DNA of 52,297 nt from assembly GCA_021323735.1 (NCBI GenBank), contig JAJPKM010000019.1:1-52297 (forward strand). The letters are read 5' to 3'. Source of the DNA: Gammaproteobacteria bacterium. GTDB lineage: Bacteria > Pseudomonadota > Gammaproteobacteria > Steroidobacterales > Steroidobacteraceae. Shown piece by piece: positions 44,275 to 52,297 of the stretch (the stretch's first letter is position 1; the number at the start of each line of letters is the position of its first letter). Below the pieces are notes generated by a model. It ran no database searches. It was not told where the DNA came from and worked only from the letters and a program-made list of their open reading frames with translations. Both the position numbers and the translations under genes were made by a program.

Positions 44275-45549
44275 TCAGTGTTGCCGGACCTGGGCGGCGG
44301 CGGAGACGATTTTCAGGTCGGGCCCCTCGGCTCCCTGCGCATCGAGCAACTCCTCGATGCGCGTGAACACCGTGGCGATGACCTCGGGTTCAGGCAGGTT
44401 AGTGATGCGGAAGGCATTGCGGTAGGCCACGTTGAAGCTCACTCCCGGCGCCACCAAGACATGTTTCCTGTCCAGCAGGTCCAAGGCAAACGCCTGATCA
44501 TCGAAATCGGGCAGCACCTCGCTGCGCACTTGCACGAAGGCGTACAGGGCACCCATGGGCCGCGACAGCTCGAGGTACTTGCTGCGCGCGACACCCTCGA
44601 TGATGGCGGCCCTAGATTCGTACAGCCGCCCGCCCGGTCGCGTCAGCTCCAAAATGCTCTGATAGCCGCCGAGCGCCGTTTGCACCGCCCACTGGCCTGG
44701 AACGTTGCTGCAAAGCCTAAGCGAGGAGAGCAGTTCCAATCCGCTCAAGTATTCGGCGGCACCTTCGACATCGCCCGAAAACGATGCCCACCCGACACGG
44801 TAGCCGCAGGCGCGGTAAACCTTGGACAATCCGCTCATGGTGCAACACAGGGTGTCGTGCACCAAGGTGGCCATGGGCACGAACTTTGCGTCATCGTAGA
44901 GGATGTGGTCGTAGATCTCATCGCACAACACCACCAACCGGTGCTTCTCCGCGAGCCGCGCGATGGCGGTCAATGTCTCCCGGGGATACACCGCGCCCGT
45001 GGGGTTGTTGGGATTGACGATGACGATGGCACGGGTGCGCTTGGTGATGAGCGATTCGATCTCATCCGGGTCGGGTATGAACGAACGCGCCGCATGGCAC
45101 GGATAGTGCACCGCCCGGCCGCCATTCAAATTCACCGCAGCACTCCACAGTGGATAATCGGGACTCGGCACCAGGACCTCATCGCCTGCATTGAGCAGGG
45201 CACGCAGCGCAAGGTCGATGAGTTCGCTCACACCGTTGCCGATGAAAACCTCCTCCGCCGTGACACCGCGCACCCCGCGCTCCTGCTGCTGCATGACCAC
45301 CGCTTCGCGCGCCGGAAAGATTCCCTTCTGGTGCACGTAGCCCTCGCTGTTGCGCAAATTCTCGATCATCGCCAGCCGCATTGTTTCCGGGGTGCGGAAG
45401 CCGAACGCATAAGGGTTGCCGATATTGAGGGATACGATGTCGTAGCCCTGGCGCTCCAAGGTCAGCGCACGCCGCGCCAATTTGCCGCGAATTTCGTAAC
45501 GCACATTGGCAAGCCCGTCGCTGGCCCGCACCGGCTTTCTTCGTTTCAT
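44275..45549 (-). CDS. alaA: Alanine/aspartate-type PLP aminotransferase (AlaA-like)
   Basis: This 424-aa fold-type I aminotransferase has NIGNPYAFGFRTPETMRLAM, NSEGYVHQKGIFPAREAV, NPNNPTGAVYPRETL, CDEIYDHILYDD and the PLP Lys243 in SGLSKVYRACGYRVGW. These resemble E. coli AlaA (YfbQ), glutamate-pyruvate aminotransferase. The start at 45549 overlaps the oppF stop (ATGA), which decides it against a longer frame. Being in one unit with a peptide transporter suits amino acid use after peptide uptake (inference). Confidence 0.88.
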   Translation of the reverse strand: MKRRKPVRASDGLANVRYEIRGKLARRALTLERQGYDIVSLNIGNPYAFGFRTPETMRLAMIENLRNSEGYVHQKGIFPAREAVVMQQQERGVRGVTAEEVFIGNGVSELIDLALRALLNAGDEVLVPSPDYPLWSAAVNLNGGRAVHYPCHAARSFIPDPDEIESLITKRTRAIVIVNPNNPTGAVYPRETLTAIARLAEKHRLVVLCDEIYDHILYDDAKFVPMATLVHDTLCCTMSGLSKVYRACGYRVGWASFSGDVEGAAEYLSGLELLSSLRLCSNVPGQWAVQTALGGYQSILELTRPGGRLYESRAAIIEGVARSKYLELSRPMGALYAFVQVRSEVLPDFDDQAFALDLLDRKHVLVAPGVSFNVAYRNAFRITNLPEPEVIATVFTRIEELLDAQGAEGPDLKIVSAAAQVRQH

Positions 45550-46619
45550 GAACCGAAGGATAGCGGAATAAGGGTCTCGTGCGAACGGTGGCACGCCGCC
45601 CAGTGTCCGGCACCGACCTCAATGAGCGGCGGCTCACGGTCCGCGCATAGCGGCAGCGCGAAAGCACAGCGGTCGCGATAAGCGCATCCTTGCACAAGCA
45701 AGCGCGCCGGCCGGCTTGGCTCCGGCGCCGTCACCGGACTTCGTTCCAGCACCATCACCGAGCTGGGCTTAAGCACCGCCACGGGGCTTGGTTCCCGCAC
45801 TGTTACCGGACTTGGCTGAAGCGCTGCCGGCGGCGCCGGCGGCGTCGGGACGCGCGGAGCGCTCGAAATGCCTGCCACTGCCGCCAACAACACACGCGTA
45901 TAAGGATGCTTGGGCGTCGCGAACAAGGCATCGCATGGCGCGATTTCCACCACCCTTCCCAGGTACATGACCATGACGCGCTGACTCAAGTGCCGCACGA
46001 CGGCCAGGTTGTGGCTGATGAACAGCACGGCCATGGCGGCCTCGCGCTGCAAGTCGATCAATAAATTGACGATCTGCCCTTGGATGGATACATCCAGTGA
46101 ACTGACGATCTCATCGCAGATCAACAGTTTCGGCCGCAGGATCATGGCGCGGGCAATGGCGACGCGCTGACATTGCCCGCCGCTGAATTCATGCGGATAG
46201 CGCTCCGCCATGGCTCCACTCAAGCCGACTCGCTCCAGCAAGGCGCCCACCCGCAGCCGCCGCGCCCGCGCGCCCAGGCGGGGTTCGAAGATCTGCAACG
46301 GCTCACCGATCCCCTCGCCGACCGTCATGCGCGGATTCAAGCTCGCGAGCGGATCCTGAAAGACGATTTGCAGCTCGCGGCGCCGCGTGCGAAGCGCCGC
46401 GGCAGAGCATGTGAGCAGATCCTGCCCCATGAATCGCACGCTGCCGCGTGCCGGAAGCAACTTCAAGATGGCGCGTGCCAGAGTCGTTTTTCCCGACCCC
46501 GATTCGCCCACCAGACCCAAGACCTCGCCGGCCGCCAGATCGAAGTTCACGCCCACAATCGTGGCACTCGCACCGAAGTCCACGCACAAATCCCGCACAT
46601 CGAGCAAGGGGTCAGTCAT
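45546..46619 (-). CDS. oppF: Oligopeptide ABC transporter ATP-binding protein OppF
   Basis: This ATPase of about 357 aa has Walker [19 protein letters not shown], signature EFSGGQCQRVAIARAM and a Walker B LLICDEIVSSLDVSIQ. The last has Ile where most OppF have Pro (DEPVSALD), with the Asp-Glu pair kept. The C-terminal oligopeptide-transporter segment has CAYRDRCAFALPLC. Just before it lies an insert made of an 8-residue tandem repeat (PSPV.V.E). The ATG at 46619 overlaps oppD by 8 bp; the longer frame adds no family sequence. Confidence 0.9.
   Translation of the reverse strand: MTDPLLDVRDLCVDFGASATIVGVNFDLAAGEVLGLVGESGSGKTTLARAILKLLPARGSVRFMGQDLLTCSAAALRTRRRELQIVFQDPLASLNPRMTVGEGIGEPLQIFEPRLGARARRLRVGALLERVGLSGAMAERYPHEFSGGQCQRVAIARAMILRPKLLICDEIVSSLDVSIQGQIVNLLIDLQREAAMAVLFISHNLAVVRHLSQRVMVMYLGRVVEIAPCDALFATPKHPYTRVLLAAVAGISSAPRVPTPPAPPAALQPSPVTVREPSPVAVLKPSSVMVLERSPVTAPEPSRPARLLVQGCAYRDRCAFALPLCADREPPLIEVGAGHWAACHRSHETLIPLSFGS
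45715..45834 (-). repeat. 24-bp tandem repeat (five units) inside oppF
   Basis: Five degenerate 24-bp units encode an 8-residue period: PSPVTVRE, PSPVAVLK, PSSVMVLE, RSPVTAPE and a last partial unit PSRPARLL. The repeat lies between the ATPase domain and the Cys-containing C-terminal segment. It keeps the frame. Confidence 0.75.
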
Positions 46620-47580
46620 GGGACAGCGGGAAATGACAGGCCACTTGAGCATCGGCAGGGCCTACAAGCTCCGGGCGCTCCATGCGGCAGCGGTCGGCGG
46701 CGCGCGAGCAGCGCGGTGCAAAAGCACAGGCCTGCAACACCTCACCGGGCCGCGGCGGCTGACCGGCAAGCGTCGGCAATCGCACCGCTCGTGGCCCGGC
46801 AATAGTCGGCATGCATTTCAACAGCTCGGCGGTATAAGGGTGCCGGGGACGGCGGAATAATTCAGCGGCCGCCGCGACCTCGACGATTCTGCCGGCGTAC
46901 ATCACCAAAATCCTGTCGGCGAGCCCCGCCACCACGGCAAGATCATGGCTGATGAGCGCCAACGCCATGCCGAATTCGCCGCGCAGTGCGCGCAGCAGCT
47001 CCATGACTTGTGCCTGGACGGTGACGTCGAGCGCCGTGGTGGGTTCATCGGCGATCACCAGGGAGGGTTCGCACAGCACGCTCATGGCGATCATGACTCG
47101 TTGACGCAGGCCGCCCGAGAGCTCATGCGGATACTGATTCAATCGGCGCCTCGGCTCCGCTACGTGCACGCGCTCCAGCATGCGAGCGGCGTATGATCGC
47201 GCGTCGCGCCATGTCGTTCCTCGATGGGTTACCATCACCTCCGCGAGCTGAACGCCGATTTTCAGGTGCGGTGTCAAGCAGGTCATCGGATCCTGCGGAA
47301 TCATGGTGAGCTTCGAGCCGCGAATCCGGTTGAGAGCCGTAGGGTGGGCAGCCAACAACTCGGCACCCTCGAACCGAACGCTGCCGGTGGCTCTGGCATT
47401 GCCGGCCAGCAATCCCATGGCAGCCATGAAAATCTGCGTTTTTCCCGATCCGGACTCGCCGACGATGCCGACGCACTCGGCCGGTCCGATCTGAAACGAT
47501 ACGCCATCCACCGCCTCGATATTGCCGGCACGATGCGAGAAGGCGATGCGCAAGTCTTGGACGTTCAACGTCGGCGTCAT
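46612..47580 (-). CDS. oppD: Oligopeptide ABC transporter ATP-binding protein OppD
   Basis: This 322-aa ATPase has Walker [21 protein letters not shown]-loop [17 protein letters not shown], signature [16 protein letters not shown], Walker [19 protein letters not shown] and the C-terminal Cys segment [19 protein letters not shown]. It powers uptake of peptides through OppBC with OppF. The ATG at 47580 overlaps the oppC stop (ATGA). The 20 extra residues of the longer frame are not family-like. Confidence 0.92.
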   Translation of the reverse strand: MTPTLNVQDLRIAFSHRAGNIEAVDGVSFQIGPAECVGIVGESGSGKTQIFMAAMGLLAGNARATGSVRFEGAELLAAHPTALNRIRGSKLTMIPQDPMTCLTPHLKIGVQLAEVMVTHRGTTWRDARSYAARMLERVHVAEPRRRLNQYPHELSGGLRQRVMIAMSVLCEPSLVIADEPTTALDVTVQAQVMELLRALRGEFGMALALISHDLAVVAGLADRILVMYAGRIVEVAAAAELFRRPRHPYTAELLKCMPTIAGPRAVRLPTLAGQPPRPGEVLQACAFAPRCSRAADRCRMERPELVGPADAQVACHFPLSHD

Positions 47581-48428
47581 GGCGCGCCATCCCGCACATC
47601 CAGCGCGTCGCGCAGGCCGTCGCCGAAAATATTCAAACACAGCAACAGCAGCGCCAGAGCGCCGCCCGGAACCAGCAGTATCCAGGGAGCCGCTTCCATT
47701 TCCGCCGCGCCCTCCGAGATCAGGGTACCCAAGCTCGCGCCCGGCTCCTGAACCCCGAGCCCAAGGAAGCTCAAGAAGCTTTCGAACAAGATGATTTGCG
47801 GCACGGTCAACGTGGCGTAAACGATCACGGGGCCTATGACATTGGGAACCACGTGCCGAAAGATGATTCGGCCGGTAGTGGCGCCGGATGCGATCGCAGC
47901 CTCGACGAACTCTCGCCGGCGCACGCTCAACGTCTGGCCGCGCACGATTCGCGCCATGGTCAGCCAGCCGACCGCGCCGATCGCGAAGAACAGCAAGTAC
48001 TCACCGCGCCCGAAAACAACGGTGAGTACGATGACGAAGAAGATCAGGGGTAAACCGCTCAAGATTTCGATCAATCGCATCATCAAGTGATCGGTGCGCC
48101 CGCCGACATAGCCTGCGATCGCACCATAGGTCACGCCGACCAGGAGGCTCACCGCGCTGGCGGCCAGTCCAATGGCCAAGCTGACCCGGGTGCCCGCGAG
48201 CGTCCTCACGAACAAATCACGCCCCAGCCGGTCGGTCCCGAACCAATGTGCGCTTTGTCGCCCGGGCGGCGCCGCAAGGTGCAGCCAATCGAGCGTCTGC
48301 GCATCGTTAGGACTGATCCACGGGCCGAACCATGTCAATGCCAGGATGGCGCACATCACACACAGTGCCGCGATGGCTGCCGGATTCGACTGGAGACGCC
48401 GCCATGCCTCATCGGCGAATGCGCCCAT
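47577..48428 (-). CDS. oppC: Oligopeptide ABC transporter permease OppC
   Basis: This 283-aa permease starts MGAFADEAWRRLQSNPAAIA with an N-terminal helix and HWFGTDRLGRDLFVRTLAGT, the typical OppC box. The EAA loop is REFVEAAIASGATTGRIIFR, and FLSFLGLGVQEPGASLGTLI precedes the C-terminus. The ATG at 48428 starts 2 bp after the oppB stop. A much longer frame upstream (to 49175) is a shadow of oppB. Confidence 0.92.
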   Translation of the reverse strand: MGAFADEAWRRLQSNPAAIAALCVMCAILALTWFGPWISPNDAQTLDWLHLAAPPGRQSAHWFGTDRLGRDLFVRTLAGTRVSLAIGLAASAVSLLVGVTYGAIAGYVGGRTDHLMMRLIEILSGLPLIFFVIVLTVVFGRGEYLLFFAIGAVGWLTMARIVRGQTLSVRRREFVEAAIASGATTGRIIFRHVVPNVIGPVIVYATLTVPQIILFESFLSFLGLGVQEPGASLGTLISEGAAEMEAAPWILLVPGGALALLLLCLNIFGDGLRDALDVRDGAP

Positions 48429-48430
48429 GC

Positions 48431-49351
48431 TCAATGCCTCACGCGCGGATCCAACCACGCATACAACAGATCGACCAGCAATCCTAAGCCGATGAGCAAA
48501 GTGGAATAAACGACCACCATGCCGAGCACCAGGGTGTAGTCGCGATTGAGCGCACCTTGCACCAAATACCGTCCGATGCCGGGAATCCCCGCTATGGACT
48601 CCACCACCAATGAACCGGTCATGATGGACGCAACGGCAGGTACCAAGTAGCCGGCCACCGGCGTGAGCGCCGGGCGCAGGGCATGACGCCACATCAGCGT
48701 GCGAAGCGGCAAGCCCTTGGCGAAGGCCGTGCGAATGAAGTCGCTGCGCAATACCTCGAGCATGCCGGCGCGCGTGAGCCGGGCGATGTACGCCAGCGGC
48801 GGCAATGCCAGCGCGATGACCGGCAGCGCGCGATGCCGGATCGATCCTGATTCCCACCCGGCCACCGGCAGCCAGTGCAAGTACACCCCGAACAGGATCC
48901 CGAGAAAGGGCAGCACGACAAATACCGGGATCGCGATACCCACCATCGCGAGCGACATGGTTGCGTAGTCGGCCATGGAGTTGCGATGAAGCGCGGCAAA
49001 TGTCCCCAACAGGATGCCCGCGATCAAGGCCAGGGCCATCGCCATGACGCCCAGCTGCAAACTGACCGGGAAGCCCTGACCGATCAATTCCGTGACGGTA
49101 AAATCCTTGTACTTGAAGGAGGGACCGAAGTCGCCGTGCAGAAGCGATTTGAGATAGCGTCCGTACTGGGTCCAAATCGGCTGGTCCAAGCCGTACGCTC
49201 TCTGGAGATTCGCCATGATTTCCGGAGGCAGTGTTTGCTCTTGATCGAAGGGACCACCCGGTGCGGCGCGCATCAGGAAGAATGTGGCCGTCACAATGAT
49301 CAGCAGCGCAGGAATCGCGCTGGCCAGCCTCGTGAAAAAATATCGGATCAC
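48431..49351 (-). CDS. oppB: Oligopeptide ABC transporter permease OppB
   Basis: This 306-aa permease closely follows E. coli OppB (306 aa): MIRYFFTRLASAIPALLIIV, QTLPPEIMANLQRAYGLDQP, LLHGDFGPSFKYKDFTVTEL, the EAA loop FIRTAFAKGLPLRTLMWRHA and VESIAGIPGIGRYLVQGALN. It is the first gene of the opp-alaA-addBA unit. No OppA-type binding protein is next to it, so the peptide-binding partner must be elsewhere. Confidence 0.94.
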   Translation of the reverse strand: MIRYFFTRLASAIPALLIIVTATFFLMRAAPGGPFDQEQTLPPEIMANLQRAYGLDQPIWTQYGRYLKSLLHGDFGPSFKYKDFTVTELIGQGFPVSLQLGVMAMALALIAGILLGTFAALHRNSMADYATMSLAMVGIAIPVFVVLPFLGILFGVYLHWLPVAGWESGSIRHRALPVIALALPPLAYIARLTRAGMLEVLRSDFIRTAFAKGLPLRTLMWRHALRPALTPVAGYLVPAVASIMTGSLVVESIAGIPGIGRYLVQGALNRDYTLVLGMVVVYSTLLIGLGLLVDLLYAWLDPRVRH

Positions 49352-49409
49352 CGTGGAAGTCTATCGGCTGACCGCATGGTGGACAAGCAAAGCCTGTCTC
49401 CTTAAACTA

Positions 49410-49422
49410 TTGGGCTGCCCAA
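49410..49422. repeat. Short palindrome in the oppB-etfB intergenic region
   Basis: TTGGGC-T-GCCCAA lies between the divergent oppB and etfB genes. The one-base centre makes it unsuited as an RNA hairpin but possible as a small operator. A TAAAAT -10-like hexamer follows at 49455-49460, 68 nt before etfB. The 176-bp region holds no other feature I can support. Confidence 0.3.
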
Positions 49423-49527
49423 AGGTTTTTACCCAAGTTGCGCCAATGCGCGGCTAAAATCATTGCCGTCGGAACAACAGGCCGCCGCGAGACAACCCTT
49501 GCGCAGGCAACCGCTTAAGGAGCTTAC

Positions 49528-50277
49528 GTGCAGAAGATCATGGTCGGTATAAAACGCGTCGTTGATTTCAACGTGCGCATCCGAGTCAAAGCCGACGGCA
49601 GCGGGGTCATGCTCGATGGGCTGAAGATGAGCGTCAATCCCTTCGACGAAATTGCGCTCGAAGAGGCGCTGCGCATCAAGGAGCGCGGTTCGAACATCGA
49701 GGTCGTCGCGGTCAGCATAGGCGTTGCCGACACTCAGCAGCAGCTGCGCACGGCGCTCGCCATGGGCGCCGACCGCGCCATCCTGGTACAGACCGATGCG
49801 GCCATAGAACCCCTGACTGCCGCGAAAGTATTTCTGGCGTTGGCGAAGCAGGAGAATCCGGATTTGATCCTGCTCGGCAAGCAGGCGATCGACGACGACG
49901 CCAATCAGACGGGCCAAATGTTGGCTGCCCTCTGGGAGCGCCCCCAGGCAACATTTGCATCGAAGATCGAGTTTTCCACGGGCAAGGCCAGCGTCACCAG
50001 CGAAGTCGATGCGGGCCTCAAGACCATCGAAGTCGATTTGCCTGCCGTGATGACCGTGGACCTGCGATTGAACGAGCCGCGCTACGTGAAGCTCCCCGAC
50101 ATCATGAAAGCGAAGAAAAAGCCCTTGGACGTGACCTCGCTCGACGCGCTGAGCGTCGGCGCGACCGGGTGGCTCAAGACACTGAAGACCGAGCCGCCCC
50201 CACAGCGTCAAAAAGGCATCATGGTCAAGGATGCCGCCGAACTGGTCGAGGTTCTCAAGAAGAAGGGTTTGATCTGA
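49528..50277 (+). CDS. etfB: Electron transfer flavoprotein beta subunit
   Basis: This 249-aa subunit starts at GTG with AAGGAG 5 nt upstream. Seen: IMVGIKRVVDFNVRIRVKAD, SVNPFDEIALEEALRIKE, ILLGKQAIDDDANQTGQMLA and LNEPRYVKLPDIMKAKKKPL, all typical. EtfB binds AMP and, with EtfA, carries electrons from acyl-CoA and other dehydrogenases to the ETF-quinone oxidoreductase. It is coupled to etfA by a 1-bp overlap (TGATG). Confidence 0.95.
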   Translation: MQKIMVGIKRVVDFNVRIRVKADGSGVMLDGLKMSVNPFDEIALEEALRIKERGSNIEVVAVSIGVADTQQQLRTALAMGADRAILVQTDAAIEPLTAAKVFLALAKQENPDLILLGKQAIDDDANQTGQMLAALWERPQATFASKIEFSTGKASVTSEVDAGLKTIEVDLPAVMTVDLRLNEPRYVKLPDIMKAKKKPLDVTSLDALSVGATGWLKTLKTEPPPQRQKGIMVKDAAELVEVLKKKGLI

Positions 50278-51218
50278 TGCACAAGATACTCATTATCGGC
50301 GAACACGACGGCAAGACGCTGAATCCCGCGACCGCCAAGTGCGTCACCTGCGCCGCGGGCATTCCTGAGGCCGAGATAACGGTCGCCGTATTCGGCGCGG
50401 ACACCTCGACCGTGGCCACACAGGCGGCCGCACTGAGCGGCGTGAAGGCGGTATTGCGCGTCGACCGGGCGGAAAATCTGCACCCCCTGGCCGCCATATT
50501 CGCGCCGCAACTCGCGGCCCTGGCCGCCGATTACACCCATGTGTTCGGCCCCTCGACGAGTTTCGGCAAGGATTTGATGCCCCGAACCGCCGCGCTGCTC
50601 GGCGTCGCACAGGTCAGTGACCTCATGGCCGTCGAGGGTGCATACCGGTTTCGGCGCCCTATATATGCGGGCAATGCCATCGTCACTGTGGAAGCGGATC
50701 CTTCGCGCAAGCTCATCGCCACGGTGCGAGTGGCCTCATTTCAGGCGGCGCCCGCCGGCGGGAATGCGACCGTCGCGTCGAAGTCCTTGGACGTCTCACT
50801 GCCCTCGCACACGCGCTACATCGGGGCCAAATCCGGCTCGACCGACCGCCCGGACTTGCAAACCGCGGCTCGCGTCATCTCCGGCGGCCGCGCGCTCGGC
50901 AGCGCGGAGAACTTCAAATTGCTGTTCAGCCTGGCCGACAAACTGGGCGCGGCGGTGGGCGCATCGCGTGCCGCGGTGGACGCAGGCTATGCACCGAATG
51001 AGATGCAGGTGGGCCAGACCGGTAAGATCATCTCGCCGGAAATATACATCGCGATCGGCATTTCGGGCGCGATTCAACATCTGACCGGCATCAAGGATGC
51101 CCGCACCATCGTGGCGATCAACAAGGACGGCGAAGCACCGATATTCGAAGTCGCCGATGTGGGATTGGTCGGGGATTTATTCCAAATCGTGCCTGAGCTC
51201 GAACGGCTCATCGGCTGA
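50277..51218 (+). CDS. etfA: Electron transfer flavoprotein alpha subunit
   Basis: This 313-aa FAD-binding subunit has GPSTSFGKDLMPRTAALLGV, RPIYAGNAIVTVEAD, the FAD domain motifs VISGGRALGSAENFKLLFSL, GAAVGASRAAVDAGYAPNEM and GQTGKIISPEIYIAIGISGA, and VADVGLVGDLFQIVPEL at the end. It forms the ETF dimer with EtfB. The start at 50277 is fixed by its overlap with the etfB stop. The FadB-like enzyme at 18.7-20.7 kb is a likely member of the same oxidation pathway. Confidence 0.95.
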   Translation: MHKILIIGEHDGKTLNPATAKCVTCAAGIPEAEITVAVFGADTSTVATQAAALSGVKAVLRVDRAENLHPLAAIFAPQLAALAADYTHVFGPSTSFGKDLMPRTAALLGVAQVSDLMAVEGAYRFRRPIYAGNAIVTVEADPSRKLIATVRVASFQAAPAGGNATVASKSLDVSLPSHTRYIGAKSGSTDRPDLQTAARVISGGRALGSAENFKLLFSLADKLGAAVGASRAAVDAGYAPNEMQVGQTGKIISPEIYIAIGISGAIQHLTGIKDARTIVAINKDGEAPIFEVADVGLVGDLFQIVPELERLIG

Positions 51219-51329
51219 GCATCGGTCGCTCGAGCGTCTTACCGCGGCAGCATGACAGGGCTCGGCCTGACTGCGGCTCAGGCTTACTTCGACGGATTGA
51301 CTGCAGCTAAAGCTTGAGGCGTGTAGCCA

Positions 51330-51357
51330 AGCGGCGCGGCGGCAACGCCGCGCCGCT
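51330..51357. terminator. Hairpin terminator between etfA and the peroxiredoxin gene
   Basis: AGCGGCGCGGCG, loop GCAA (a GNRA tetraloop on the plus strand), CGCCGCGCCGCT: a perfect 12-bp GC-rich stem. It lies 111 bp after the etfA stop and 4 bp after the end of the convergent peroxiredoxin gene, so it can serve both. The T tract is weak on either strand. Confidence 0.6.
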
Positions 51358-51361
51358 CGTT

Positions 51362-51844
51362 CTATAGCTGCTTCAGGACGTGATCGGCGGCCGAAACCTT
51401 GAACTCGCCCGGCGCCTCGATATCGACTCGCGACGCAACTCCGTTCTTGACGATCAAGGCAAAACGCTGGCCGCGCGTTCCCATGCCGAACTTGGAACCG
51501 TCCAACTCCAGCCCGAGCGCCTTGACATAGCTCCCATTGCCGTCAGCCAGCATCAGAATCTTCTCACCCACACCGCCGTGCTTGCCCCAGGCGTTCATCA
51601 CGAACACATCGTTCACCGCCGTACAGGCAATCGTATCGACACCCTTGGCCAAGATCTGGTCGGCCAGCTCCACGAAACCGGGCAGATGCTTGGCATCGCA
51701 GGTCGGCGTAAAGGCGCCGGGGACCGAGAACAAGACCACCGTCTTTCCGGCGAACAACTGATCGGTGGTCATCTTTTGAGGACCATCCTTCGTCATCCGG
51801 GTAAAGGTGCCCTCAGGCATTTTGTCGCCAGCTTTGATCGTCAT
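51362..51844 (-). CDS. Peroxiredoxin (Prx5/AhpE-like, atypical 2-Cys or 1-Cys)
   Basis: This 160-aa thiol peroxidase has the peroxidatic Cys49 in SVPGAFTPTCDAKHLPGF, another Cys at 74 (DTIACTAVNDVFVMNAWGK) and the C-terminal GTRGQRFALIVKNGVASRV. These are the Prx5-type hallmarks. It reduces peroxides with glutathione or glutaredoxin/thioredoxin. It follows the repeat-containing gene by 22 bp on the same strand. Confidence 0.93.
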   Translation of the reverse strand: MTIKAGDKMPEGTFTRMTKDGPQKMTTDQLFAGKTVVLFSVPGAFTPTCDAKHLPGFVELADQILAKGVDTIACTAVNDVFVMNAWGKHGGVGEKILMLADGNGSYVKALGLELDGSKFGMGTRGQRFALIVKNGVASRVDIEAPGEFKVSAADHVLKQL

Positions 51845-51866
51845 ATTGGCTTCCTTGGATTCGTTA

Positions 51867-52297
51867 CTAGCCGAGCTTGTCCGCGTACAGCTCCCAGAGC
51901 TTCAGAACGCGCGGGCTGATGTTCGGCACCGACTTGAGTCCTGCCAGGGCCTTCTTCGCCTCCGCAGGGTTCTTGAGCTGCACCTGAGCCCGGGCGAGAT
52001 ACACGAAGGCCTCGTCCTGCTGCTTGATCTGTCCCTTGCCTATGCCGCGTGTGATGGCTGTGACCGCACCCTGATAGTCGCCGGCCCCGTAATACACCTC
52101 GCCCAGCTTCATATCGAGCTGACCCGCCGGATTCTTGTTCGCTTCCGCATCCAGCGCCGGCAATCCCTTCTTGTCCGCGTCCGCGCGCGTCTTCATGGCG
52201 TTCAACAAGCGCGTGGTGCGCTCCTTGTGATCATCCTTCAAGATCCCGGAACTCTGCAGCTTCTCCAGCACCAACTGCGCCTCGCCGGGCAACGCCG
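51867..52297 (-). CDS. TPR-like helical repeat protein, C-terminal part (runs off the window)
   Basis: The frame stays open to the window edge, so the N-terminus is missing. The visible 143 codons contain a TPR-like pair: MKLGEVYYGAGDYQGAVTAI and EAFVYLARAQVQLKNPAEAK, then LKSVPNISPRVLKLWELYAD at the end. The function is unknown; such proteins often bind partner proteins in the periplasm or cytoplasm. It precedes the peroxiredoxin gene. Confidence 0.6.
   Translation of the reverse strand, partial: ALPGEAQLVLEKLQSSGILKDDHKERTTRLLNAMKTRADADKKGLPALDAEANKNPAGQLDMKLGEVYYGAGDYQGAVTAITRGIGKGQIKQQDEAFVYLARAQVQLKNPAEAKKALAGLKSVPNISPRVLKLWELYADKLG

Noticed and set aside
47577-49175. A 532-codon minus-strand frame covering oppC and most of oppB
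   Set aside because: Only its last 283 residues are OppC. The first part is oppB in the wrong frame.

Overview
The window looks like a chromosomal stretch of a GC-rich gammaproteobacterium, probably from the Steroidobacterales/Nevskiales/Xanthomonadales side of the class. This placement is an inference. It rests on the order fabD-fabG-acpP-fabF-(pabB)-pabC-mltG-tmk-holB-pilZ, a PilZ of the PilZ-protein (Xc1028-like) type, a type II secretion (T2SS) pseudopilin operon with a rhombosortase, and an AddA/AddB-like pair. No rRNA, tRNA, CRISPR array, integrase or transposase was seen. Genes are dense, and many start inside the stop codon of the gene before (ATGA, GTGA or TTGA).

Layout. 1-5.5 kb (minus strand): the start of a DUF222-type protein behind a LexA box, the malic enzyme maeB, a YihY/BrkB gene broken by a one-base frameshift, a small DUF883-like membrane protein, a 75-aa unknown and a type IB topoisomerase. 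5.5-16.8 kb: a drug-efflux island. An FMN reductase, emrB, emrA, a NodT-type outer-membrane factor and marR lie on the minus strand, and a complete RND pump (acrA-acrB-oprM type) lies on the plus strand, divergent from marR across an AT-rich inverted repeat. 17-22.2 kb: a Cys-rich unknown, a TIR-like protein with an apparent Glu-to-Gln change, an endonuclease/exonuclease/phosphatase-fold protein coupled to a FadB/FadJ-type enzyme, and a double cyclic-nucleotide-binding rhodanese followed by a small membrane protein. 22.2-31.5 kb (minus strand): the fatty acid, folate and DNA replication cluster, headed by a rhombosortase gene. 31.5-37.8 kb (plus strand): T2SS genes gspG to gspN, interrupted between gspK and gspL by a 344-bp block of nested hairpins. 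37.8-49.4 kb (minus strand): a VOC protein with its own LexA-type promoter, then a seven-gene unit oppB-oppC-oppD-oppF-alaA-addB-addA. 49.5-52.3 kb: etfBA, a hairpin terminator, a Prx5-type peroxiredoxin and a truncated repeat protein.

How the parts may work together. Two complete three-part pumps, one MFS and one RND, probably answer to the same MarR repressor. The rhombosortase beside the T2SS pseudopilin genes fits the known link between T2SS cargo and GlyGly-CTERM processing. EtfAB and the FadB-like protein both point to acyl-CoA oxidation. The two LexA boxes (145-160 and 38184-38199) are strong SOS signals in front of genes that are not textbook SOS members. The hairpin block at 34934-35196 is the most unusual non-coding structure: it holds two related hairpin pairs whose stems differ by compensating changes, enclosed by a perfect 20-bp inverted repeat.
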